Below, one piece after another: positions 1 to 6,157 of a stretch of 6,681 bases of DNA; the first letter of the stretch is position 1, and each line of letters opens with the position of its first letter. Source of the DNA: an uncultured Rhodopirellula sp. Its GTDB lineage: Bacteria > Planctomycetota > Planctomycetia > Pirellulales > Pirellulaceae. The notes beneath the pieces were generated by a model that saw only the letters and a program-made list of their open reading frames with translations, was not told the DNA's origin and did no database searches. The translations under genes were made by a program, and so were the position numbers. The stretch lies in contig CAJXTM010000213.1 in the NCBI GenBank assembly GCA_913061385.1, forward strand, positions 1 through 6,681, in the 5' to 3' direction.

Positions 1-47
1 CTACACGTAAGGAGTCGTCGGCAGCGTCAGATGTGTATAAGAGACAG
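1..47 (+). other. Illumina Nextera adapter contamination
   Basis: Not genomic DNA. Positions 1-6 (CTACAC) match the end of the Illumina P5 oligonucleotide. Positions 7-14 (GTAAGGAG) sit exactly where the 8-base i5 index belongs and match the Nextera S505/N505 index from memory. Positions 15-47 match the 33-base Nextera read-1 sequence, ending in the 19-base Tn5 mosaic end (29-47, AGATGTGTATAAGAGACAG). Genomic sequence should therefore begin at position 48. Any open frame starting inside this stretch is an artefact. Confidence 0.97.
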
Positions 48-139
48 GCACAGATGATGCTCGATCAACGGGTGCTGAATCTCTGTAACGTGCCCCACAG
101 CAACACCATCCTGCAAAAAAGGGGATCAGCAAAAAGCAG

Positions 140-226
140 CGGATGGAGTGGGATTCGAACCCACGGTACGCGCAAACGTACGCCAGTTTTCAAGACTGGT
201 GCCTTCGACCACTCGGCCACCCATCC
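140..226 (-). tRNA. tRNA-Ser (anticodon UGA)
   Basis: This 87-nt class II tRNA decodes UCA serine codons. Read on the minus strand, the acceptor stem is GGATGGG (226-220) pairing with TCCATCC (147-141), with one G-T wobble at pair 7. The discriminator base is G (140), as expected for serine. The D-arm begins TGGCCGAG. The anticodon stem CCAGT/ACTGG encloses the loop CTTGAAA, with the anticodon TGA at 192-190. The long variable arm has a perfect stem GTACG/CGTAC (181-177 with 170-166). The T-arm is GTGGG, TTCGAAT, CCCAC. The 3' CCA is not encoded (CTG follows the discriminator), so it must be added by the CCA-adding enzyme. I saw no neighbouring tRNA and no convincing promoter upstream (higher coordinates). 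Confidence 0.97.
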
Positions 227-485
227 AACAACGGCGAAACTGCCGTCTCAAGAAACGCTGTTTTAGATGTTTTTCCGCCGCTCGTCGACCGCACTTCAGC
301 ACAAGACGCAGGAAATCAAATGAACCTGTTTTCTGATGCAAATCTCGAACAGGAAACGGCAACTCTTTCGACACGAATCGAAGTCGCAAAACAGGAATCG
401 AGCCAAAACCAGCCTACGGACGCGGTACGACCCTTATCCTCATTTGTGCACCCACGAGCCTGACGCGGAAAACCAAATGCAGGAA

Positions 486-1019
486 CTATGACTTTCGGAC
501 CCGCTGACGAGTTAATGTGTCCTCGTCCTTCAAAGTTGCTAGCGGATCTTTCGTCAGGCCTGCCATCTCCGAGGACTCACTCTGCCGCTGCGAGTCGATC
601 TTTCCAAGCAGATCGAAGAAATCATCCGTTGCATCATCTGTCTGGTCAAAGCCACCCAGTAAAGCTCTTTCTGTGTCAGCAGCTAGTACCGAAGCTGGAT
701 TCAAGTCCTTTGAAATCGGATGCAGGATCGATTCATCATCCCATATCGACCGCAAATCATCAGAGCCCAAGGCCGCGGTTCGTGGCTTGGCGTCATCAGA
801 ACTCGCAACCCTCATGTCATGACCGTCGTCATCACCGTGAAAAGATCCAGCTGACGCAGAATTCGCACTTTGATCACCTGACTGTGAAGATGAACCACCG
901 CTGGTAGCGACTGTCGTGTCGATGCTGATGCTCAACCCAGCGGAAGAAGAACTCGCATCAATGGCGACCACCGTCAACGCATGGGCTCCGTCTGAAAGGC
1001 CCGACGACAAAATCGTCAC
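486..1019 (-). CDS. Acidic Ser/Asp-rich, probably exported protein of unknown function
   Basis: I do not recognise this protein. It is 177 residues from a GTG start and ends ...RQRVRKS. Residues about 23-60 are rich in Ser, Gly, Thr and Ala and look disordered. A His/Asp cluster (HGDDDGHD) follows. The rest is acidic and probably helical, with runs such as DQTDDATDDFFDLLGKID. Codon choice resembles the neighbouring genes, and the frame is open for over 500 bases, which favours a real gene. The GTG start is doubtful. The frame stays open upstream to a TGA at 1077-1079 with no ATG, GTG or TTG, and that extension (FWPRLALVTILSSGLSDGAHA) resembles a signal peptide with an AHA cleavage site. The true start may be a rare codon such as CTG at 1026-1028, or lie beyond a frameshift. 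It diverges from the TPR gene. It could also be a fragment of a decayed gene. Confidence 0.5.
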   Translation of the reverse strand: MTILSSGLSDGAHALTVVAIDASSSSAGLSISIDTTVATSGGSSSQSGDQSANSASAGSFHGDDDGHDMRVASSDDAKPRTAALGSDDLRSIWDDESILHPISKDLNPASVLAADTERALLGGFDQTDDATDDFFDLLGKIDSQRQSESSEMAGLTKDPLATLKDEDTLTRQRVRKS

Positions 1020-1078
1020 AAGTGCCAGACGCGGCCAAAAATTTTGAGGACACTCAAACTCGTGAGTTACCCGACATC

Positions 1079-1447
1079 ATGGCACCACGGCACATGCCTG
1101 AAAAAACAGCAAAGGCATTCAATAATCTGGGTTTAATCCATGTTCAGCAAGACAATATGCAAGACGCGAAAACTTGTTTTGAGCGTGCCATTGCACTCGA
1201 CCCAAAACATGCCGGCGCGTGGAACAACCTAGGCAATATTCTGCAACGACAAAATAAGTACGGGGAGGCAATCGATTGCTACCGCAACTCGGTTGCATCG
1301 AATCCCATGTATGTACGTGCATTCTTTAATCTGTCGCAAACTCTATCACAGAGTGGTGAACACCAAGAGGCGAGAAAACACCTTCAAAGAGTACTCGAAC
1401 TCGACCCGCAACATTCCGAAGCTCGCGCAGCAATCGAAAAACACTAG
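1079..1447 (+). CDS. Small tetratricopeptide-repeat (TPR) protein
   Basis: This 122-residue protein is almost entirely TPR repeats, a helix-turn-helix scaffold that binds other proteins. Three 34-residue units are clear. They begin near AKAFNNLGLIHVQQDNMQDAK, AGAWNNLGNILQRQNKYGEA and RAFFNLSQTLSQSGEHQEA. Each shows the expected pattern of a W or F, then NLG/NLS, an A near position 20, and a closing DP or NP. I see no signal peptide, transmembrane segment or enzymatic domain, so no pathway can be named. The start is uncertain. ATG at 1079 gives a compact protein; GTG at 1022 adds 19 residues but would leave only 2 bases to the divergent gene's GTG; ATG at 1094 is also possible. No good Shine-Dalgarno distinguishes them. 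The stop is TAG at 1445-1447. A planctomycete TPR protein of this kind is usually annotated as hypothetical. Confidence 0.8.
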   Translation: MAPRHMPEKTAKAFNNLGLIHVQQDNMQDAKTCFERAIALDPKHAGAWNNLGNILQRQNKYGEAIDCYRNSVASNPMYVRAFFNLSQTLSQSGEHQEARKHLQRVLELDPQHSEARAAIEKH

Positions 1448-1643
1448 AAACACGTCCATGATACTTTCATCTGGCCGTGGTGCGACTCGCCCACTGAAAA
1501 ACAACGAGAGAAGCGATGCGACGATTAATTAATGCACACCTACTGAACGCTGGCGAACGCTAAGGAAACATGGAGGTGCAGGGTGAATCATTCGTCACCG
1601 CGAAACTCGGCATAGCTCGTCAAGTCGGCAGTTCGATCTCCGA

Positions 1644-1661
1644 AACTTGACAGCACAAGTT
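1644..1661 (-). terminator. Weak inverted repeat downstream of lptB, possible terminator
   Basis: AACTTG (1644-1649) and CAAGTT (1656-1661) form a perfect 6-bp stem around a 6-base loop, 67 bases past the lptB stop. The stem is AT-rich, and only TTTCGG could serve as a tail on the minus strand. It is placed where a terminator is expected but is too weak to call with assurance. Confidence 0.2.
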
Positions 1662-1728
1662 CAGAGACAATCAAGCGATTTCAAACCAAATGGACGTATC
1701 GAAAGAAGTCCAACGCACGAACTTAAAG

Positions 1729-2607
1729 CTAAGTCACTCGGCGTTTCACGCGAGACCTCACCCCAGAGTCTTGGCGAAAGTGTGGCTTCGGCACGGGCGA
1801 CCCTGACTGTTCCAGAGAACTCCCATCTACAGAGTCGAGATTCCCGAGGTATTCTTCACGAACCTTGGGGTGCTGCTTGACCTCATCAGGTGTTCCATCA
1901 ATGAGGACCTGCCCTTGATAAATGACATAACAACGCTGAACAGTTTGCAGAATTTCGCGAGCCGCGTGATCAGTGATCAGGACGCTGATCCCACTATCGG
2001 AAAGTTGCTGAATCACACCTTGTATTGACTGCACAGTCACAGGATCGATACCAGCAAACGGCTCGTCCAACATGACAATCTTTGGGTTTGAAACGAGGCA
2101 CCTAGCGATTTCGAGACGCCGACGTTCGCCACCACTCAAACCACCAGCTCGACTCTTTCGAATGTGAGTAATATTGAACTCCTCCAACAACTCATTCGTG
2201 CGGCGTTTTCGAGTCGCACGGTCGACACCAAGCAGTTCAAGTAACGAAGAAATATTCTGTTCAACAGTCAGCTTTTTAAAAACACTGGGCTCCTGAGGCA
2301 AGTATCCCATTCGGCCATCTTTAGCACGACGAAACATCGGCCAATTGGTGACATCGCGTCCCCCCAGAGAAACACGCCCACGGTCTGGTTCGACCATGCC
2401 GCAAATCATCCGAAAACTGGTTGATTTCCCGGCACCATTCGGCCCTAGCAGGCCAACAATCTCAGCTTTTCCCACCGTCAGATTGACGCCATCTACCACG
2501 CGGCGGCGTCCATAGGTTTTCTGCAACCCGACTGCCTCAAGAATCGGCTGTGACTGCGTATTATTCAATGCGCTGCTCGATGGCATATTGATTGTCCGGG
2601 AGTCCAT
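1729..2607 (-). CDS. lptB: LPS export ABC transporter ATP-binding protein LptB
   Basis: This is the cytoplasmic ATPase that drives extraction of lipopolysaccharide from the inner membrane by LptB2FG and its passage along the Lpt bridge. It has 292 residues from this start. Motifs seen: Walker A GPNGAGKST (55-63), Q-loop YLPQEPSVF (Gln105), ABC signature LSGGE (157-161), Walker B IVMLDEP (177-183), D-loop AGIDP, and H-switch LITDH (His214). The string GIDPVTVQSIQ followed by LITDHAAREIL is typical of LptB rather than of amino-acid importers, which share the fold. The E. coli protein is about 241 residues; here there are about 20 extra at the N-terminus and a 35-residue polar tail ending RSRVKRRVT. 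An in-frame ATG at 2685 would overlap lepB by 58 bases. I prefer ATG 2607, which has AAGGA 10 bases upstream and lies 20 bases after the lepB stop. It is probably cotranscribed with lepB; lptF, lptG, lptA and lptC are not in the window. Confidence 0.93.
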   Translation of the reverse strand: MDSRTINMPSSSALNNTQSQPILEAVGLQKTYGRRRVVDGVNLTVGKAEIVGLLGPNGAGKSTSFRMICGMVEPDRGRVSLGGRDVTNWPMFRRAKDGRMGYLPQEPSVFKKLTVEQNISSLLELLGVDRATRKRRTNELLEEFNITHIRKSRAGGLSGGERRRLEIARCLVSNPKIVMLDEPFAGIDPVTVQSIQGVIQQLSDSGISVLITDHAAREILQTVQRCYVIYQGQVLIDGTPDEVKQHPKVREEYLGNLDSVDGSSLEQSGSPVPKPHFRQDSGVRSRVKRRVT

Positions 2608-2617
2608 TCCACACACT

Positions 2618-2622
2618 TCCTT
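2618..2622 (-). promoter_or_regulatory. Ribosome binding site that decides the lptB start
   Basis: Read on the minus strand, AAGGA lies 10 bases before the ATG at 2607-2605, inside the short lepB-lptB gap. It supports translation from this ATG over the longer in-frame start at 2685 within lepB. A second AAGGA overlaps the lepB stop codon (2629-2625) but is further away than usual. Confidence 0.5.
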
Positions 2623-2627
2623 TGTCC

Positions 2628-4655
2628 TTAGCGGATCAATTTCATCCGTTTGAAATTCGGCAAAAACGGGATGGGTGAATTCCACGAATGTGGCCAGAAC
2701 ACCACCAAGGCTTTGCCTACCAATAAATCACGCGGCACATACGAGTCATCGGACCAACGCCAAGCATCCTGATTCACACCGCGTGGAAGTTGCTGCTGAC
2801 GTTTGGTACCTGCCCAACAACGTGCATCCAGACTTTCTGGACTGTTGTCCCCCATGGGGAAAAACTGGTCTTCCTGAAGGACAAATCCCACCGTCCGGCG
2901 AGCACTCCAACCAGGAAAGCTATTCCAACTTGCAGGATCTGCCAGAACTTCCTGTATTTGCTTGGGTCTTGAGACGGCACCGTCGGTAAGTTGCCACAAC
3001 TTATTCATGTCGTAGTCATAAATACCAAAGTCGCTTTTGGTGGTCGCAATGTAATACTTGTCTCGATGAATGCGCAGAGACGTCACCTTTGCATCACCTC
3101 CTCGAACAGCGAGTCCGACCGGCGCCCCATCCAATGGATGTTCGGGAAGATACATCGGGTGATCCTCCTCGATGGTTCGGAATTTCCGGGCGTCGAACGT
3201 TGTTGGCCGATCAAAATCTACCAAAGAGCCGTCGACCCAAAGCAGCAACTGATCGTCACAATTACTGAAACGAATATTGTGGCGTTCACCATTGGTGATG
3301 GAAGTTGCTGCTGTGGGTGTGCCAACACTGCCATCGTCGGATGGATTGAATGCCCTTGGCTCAACATCATCAATGGCCAAAGTTGCCTGACCAGTCGCGA
3401 GGTCAAAACGACAGCGGTACTTGACTCCTGCCTCAACCAACTCGAGCATCAATTCTTTACTCTCGTTGGATGTTTCGATCTGAGCTTCAAGCATCAAATC
3501 TCCAACCCAGTCCATACCGTCTCGTCCGAGTTCTTGTTTGCCTTGGTCGGCTCCACCCCAACGCGTCAGAGGGTTGCCAGCGCGATCAACGAATTGCCCG
3601 ACACTTTCTCCAGACTTGAAGCTTGGGGCAAAATCACCGGAGGAGTAGCCACTGTTCATCATTCGCGATAACGCGTTACCGCCAGAACTAGACGGACGGG
3701 TCTGATACACTAAGTTTGCCGGAACAAGAACATACGAACCATAGGTGTAAAAATCGGTGATTGCCCGACTGCTGTACGGATTTACGTTCGCAAGCGATTC
3801 ACCAGACCTTGCCGCTTCCCACTGTTCGTCGGTTGGCCAGCGGTGAAAATACCGAAGCCATTCAAAGCGTTCCGGATTACCATTCTGCAAGATAGCTTCT
3901 AACCCATCGCCAGTTCGCTCAACCTGCCAAGAATCCTGGGGAGGCGTTTCAGCTTTTTCACGCCATGGTTGCCAACGACTTGGATAGTTAGCTGTGATTA
4001 GATCTTCGGACTGATGGTCAGTGTTATAAACCAACTGACGCATCGCCAACAATTTGTCGGCTGGCTTGCGAAGGATCTGACTTTCCTCGTCTGTACCTGT
4101 CGTGCTTGCATAAACATCGCCATGTCTGATTTTGAGCGTCTCATTAGGGAGCCCAACCAAACGTTTGATGTAATTTTGCTTTGGGTTACCAGGATACTTG
4201 AAGACGATGACGTCCCATCGCTCTGGCTCGTTTAGCGTGTAGGTGAATTTGCTCACCAGAATACGGTCGCCATTGAACGTTCTTTCGTTACTCTCGTTCG
4301 CTAGATCTAACGAATTGACATAACGACAATTCGGACAAATCCCGGCCACGACCACATCATCAGTGTTGCTGCCAGAGCGTTCTCGACTGGCTCCCACCTG
4401 GAATGGCGTACCACACTCATCGCAAACAAGATCCTTGTGGGCTCCCATCAAAGTAGGCGCCATTGAACCCGTTGGGATCACAAACGCTTCTGCCAAGAAG
4501 GCACGAAACAGCAGGGCCAGAATGAACGCTACGACGAAGGCTTCAACGGTTTCCCGTTGAGCGGCAATGCGAAAGGATTCAGCCCGGATCTCAGCAGGGT
4601 CTCGAATATCCTCTGCTGGCTTACTTGCGGAAGTTTTAGTGTTACGTTTGCCCAT
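2628..4655 (-). CDS. lepB: Signal peptidase I, oversized, with zinc-ribbon-like and jelly-roll-like insertions
   Basis: This family S26 membrane serine protease removes signal peptides from exported preproteins at the periplasmic face of the inner membrane. It has 675 residues, about twice E. coli LepB (324). One transmembrane helix lies at about 36-58, after a charged cytoplasmic N-terminus. Box B IPTGSMAPTL contains the nucleophile Ser64. Box C is GDRILVSKFTY (129-139). Box D NYIKRLVGLPNETLKI contains the general base Lys164. Box E is GDNSPESLDAR (602-612). The catalytic set is therefore complete. Two insertions stand out. The first, between boxes B and C, has paired cysteines C78-x2-C81 and C107-x2-C110, a zinc-ribbon-like pattern. 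The second is about 425 residues between boxes D and E; its part around 385-530 (LMLEAQIETS..., HNIRFSNCDDQLLLWVDG...) looks like a beta-rich lectin/LamG-type sandwich, by inference only. The C-terminus (DLLVGKALVVFWPHSW) is normal for the family. No Shine-Dalgarno precedes the ATG. lptB follows after 20 bases. Confidence 0.95.
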   Translation of the reverse strand: MGKRNTKTSASKPAEDIRDPAEIRAESFRIAAQRETVEAFVVAFILALLFRAFLAEAFVIPTGSMAPTLMGAHKDLVCDECGTPFQVGASRERSGSNTDDVVVAGICPNCRYVNSLDLANESNERTFNGDRILVSKFTYTLNEPERWDVIVFKYPGNPKQNYIKRLVGLPNETLKIRHGDVYASTTGTDEESQILRKPADKLLAMRQLVYNTDHQSEDLITANYPSRWQPWREKAETPPQDSWQVERTGDGLEAILQNGNPERFEWLRYFHRWPTDEQWEAARSGESLANVNPYSSRAITDFYTYGSYVLVPANLVYQTRPSSSGGNALSRMMNSGYSSGDFAPSFKSGESVGQFVDRAGNPLTRWGGADQGKQELGRDGMDWVGDLMLEAQIETSNESKELMLELVEAGVKYRCRFDLATGQATLAIDDVEPRAFNPSDDGSVGTPTAATSITNGERHNIRFSNCDDQLLLWVDGSLVDFDRPTTFDARKFRTIEEDHPMYLPEHPLDGAPVGLAVRGGDAKVTSLRIHRDKYYIATTKSDFGIYDYDMNKLWQLTDGAVSRPKQIQEVLADPASWNSFPGWSARRTVGFVLQEDQFFPMGDNSPESLDARCWAGTKRQQQLPRGVNQDAWRWSDDSYVPRDLLVGKALVVFWPHSWNSPIPFLPNFKRMKLIR

Positions 4656-4857
4656 GAACGGCTGCTGGAGTTGGTCTTGGGTGTTGATTGCAAATTACAG
4701 GGTTTGGCATCCTAGCTATTCTGCCTGTCTTGCGATACTTCGATTCGAGACACAGCAACGCGACAAATGGCCAAAACCACCGCTTTTGGTGCCTTTTTCC
4801 GCTCCCTAGCTCGATTTGCTCGCATTCAATCTTATTTCGCTTTGAGTTACCCGATAT

Positions 4858-4887
4858 TTGCAGCCGACCGCCATTAAGCGGCATAAT
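4858..4887 (+). promoter_or_regulatory. Tentative sigma-70-type promoter for dprA
   Basis: TTGCAG (4858-4863) and CATAAT (4882-4887) are separated by 18 bases. The -10 matches the consensus at 5 of 6 positions; the -35 matches poorly beyond its TTG. Transcription from here would give a leader of roughly 105-110 bases. Planctomycete promoters are poorly defined, so this is only a candidate. Confidence 0.22.
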
Positions 4888-4989
4888 ACCGCGGTGCGAT
4901 CAAGCGAAGAGCAAAAAAAGAATACAAAGCGACCGCACACTGCAGCCCACCCTCAGCAGAATACAGCCCGACAACCACACACGTTGATC

Positions 4990-4994
4990 GAGGA
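4990..4994 (+). promoter_or_regulatory. Ribosome binding site of dprA
   Basis: GAGGA is followed by 8 bases and then the ATG at 5003. It is a standard Shine-Dalgarno and supports that start even though the first ~18 residues are outside the conserved DprA fold. Confidence 0.6.
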
Positions 4995-5002
4995 ATATTT
5001 TC

Positions 5003-6157
5003 ATGAAGTGCGGCGACTCGCGTGGTACGACCAACAGTACGCAGCAATCGGGAGATCAGTTTTCGTTGATCCACCTGATTTCCCTCGCAATGCAACCTGG
5101 CCTTGGGCCATGCACGCTTTCTGCATTGCTAGAAAGATTCGGCACCGCTGAATCTGTTTTGACGGCTTTCCATCCAGAATTGCTTTCAGTCCGCGGTGTC
5201 GGAGAGCAAACTGTCAAACAAATTCATCAGGCAAGGAATTTAGATCAGGCCGAGGCAACACTACGGTGGTGCGATGCCCAACAAACCCAAATCGTTCCGC
5301 AGAGATCTACTTGTTTCCCGAACTGGCTTTCTCACCTTAACGACACCCCGGCAATTCTTTACATGCGAGGCGACTTGATCGCGGAAGATCAATTGTCGGT
5401 TGCAGTGGTCGGGACTCGGCATGCAACACCATACGGCATCACGCAAGCCAATCGATTCAGCTACGGATTGGCAAAGGCAGGCCTGACAATCGTCAGTGGG
5501 TTGGCTCGCGGGATCGATGCTGCAGCACACCGTGGAGCGATGGATGCTGGTGGACGCACAATCGCTGTCCTAGGCAGTGGACTCGCCAAAACTTACCCGC
5601 GTGAACACGAAACCCTTGCAGATGAAATATCACGGTCGGGAGCAGTGATCAGCGAATATGCCCCTCATTGCCCGCCCCGATGTGGACAATTCCCCCAACG
5701 AAACCGATTGATCGCGGGGCTAACGTTAGGAACGCTTATCATCGAAGCACCTGACCGCAGCGGTGCATTGATTACGGCAAGATTAGCCGGCGAACTGAAT
5801 CGTGACGTCTTTGCGTTACCCGGCCCTGTCAACAGCCGAGCATCTCGAGGCTGCAATCAATTGATACGCGACGGTGCCATACTGGTGCAATCGGTTGAAG
5901 AACTAATCGACGAACTCGGCCCACTTAGCGAAGCAATACCAACGACAAGCGGCCGTGCAATACGAAACACCGCAGAACTCAATCTGAACGAAGTCGAAAA
6001 CTGCGTACTGAATGCAATTGAGTCTACCGGAACATTGATCGATGAAGTCATTACAACCACTCCGTACACCACACAACAAGTACTTGCTGTAATCAGTGTC
6101 CTTGAGATACGTCGGCTGATTCGCCGACTGAGCGGTCAATATGTATCACGCATCTGA
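5003..6157 (+). CDS. dprA: DNA-processing protein DprA (Smf)
   Basis: DprA binds incoming single-stranded DNA in the cytoplasm during natural transformation, shields it from nucleases and loads RecA onto it. It has 384 residues, a normal length. In order: a helical N-terminal domain with a helix-hairpin-helix-like segment (about 20-80, including LLSVRGVGEQTVKQI); the Rossmann-like DprA core (about 115-305); and a C-terminal winged helix (about 325-384). Core motifs seen are VAVVGTRHATPYG (133-145), IVSGLARGIDAAAHRGAM (163-180), TIAVLGSGL (186-194), FPQRNRLIAGL (230-240), IIEAPDRSGALITARLA (246-262), VFALPGP (269-275) and GCNQLIRDGAILV (283-295). All are intact, so the gene looks functional. 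It stands alone: lepB diverges upstream and no gene follows, and topA, a common neighbour elsewhere, is absent. dprA is also kept by many bacteria not known to transform, so competence cannot be concluded from it. Confidence 0.97.
   Translation: MKCGDSRGTTNSTQQSGDQFSLIHLISLAMQPGLGPCTLSALLERFGTAESVLTAFHPELLSVRGVGEQTVKQIHQARNLDQAEATLRWCDAQQTQIVPQRSTCFPNWLSHLNDTPAILYMRGDLIAEDQLSVAVVGTRHATPYGITQANRFSYGLAKAGLTIVSGLARGIDAAAHRGAMDAGGRTIAVLGSGLAKTYPREHETLADEISRSGAVISEYAPHCPPRCGQFPQRNRLIAGLTLGTLIIEAPDRSGALITARLAGELNRDVFALPGPVNSRASRGCNQLIRDGAILVQSVEELIDELGPLSEAIPTTSGRAIRNTAELNLNEVENCVLNAIESTGTLIDEVITTTPYTTQQVLAVISVLEIRRLIRRLSGQYVSRI

Larger units (their letters stand above)
4656..5002. other. Intergenic spacer between divergent lepB and dprA
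   Basis: These 347 bases separate the two start codons and should carry both promoters. Open frames here overlap one another on both strands and show no domain or coding character. Short overlapping inverted repeats occur around 4868-4892, where CCGC, GCGG and CCGC could form alternative 4-bp stems, but they are too short to interpret. I found no convincing promoter for lepB on the minus strand. Confidence 0.5.

Noticed and set aside
33..266. Open frame beginning inside the adapter
   Set aside because: Its start codon is part of the Tn5 mosaic end and it runs through the tRNA.
126..463. Three open frames crossing the tRNA (126-389 minus, 143-463 plus, 148-336 plus)
   Set aside because: Their peptides contain the tell-tale translations of tRNA-Ser genes (GGRVVEGTSLENW, WDSNPRYA, MGFEPTV), which are widespread false proteins in databases.
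1544..1555. TGAACGCTGGCG, identical to a stretch near the 5' end of bacterial 16S rRNA
   Set aside because: The match stops there: the following bases do not continue as 16S and no other conserved rRNA segment is present. Chance or a short remnant at most.
1448..1728. Possible small gene between the TPR gene and lptB (frames 1293-1532 and 1647-1880)
   Set aside because: Both frames run into neighbouring genes in another frame, lack conserved features and have no clear ribosome binding site. I see only a short direct repeat GAACGCT (1545-1551, 1555-1561) and a weak inverted repeat.
2608..2685. Longer LptB starting at ATG 2685 inside lepB
   Set aside because: The extra 26 residues are the lepB 3' end read in another frame and lie before the conserved fold. 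The ATG at 2607 has a Shine-Dalgarno and normal operon spacing.
2991..3671. 226-residue open frame on the plus strand opposite lepB
   Set aside because: It is antisense to a well-supported gene, has no domain signature, and no plausible promoter or ribosome binding site.
4642..5151. Overlapping open frames in the lepB-dprA spacer
   Set aside because: They occupy several frames on both strands, are of low quality, and partly overlap lepB or dprA. The spacer is better explained as a divergent promoter region.
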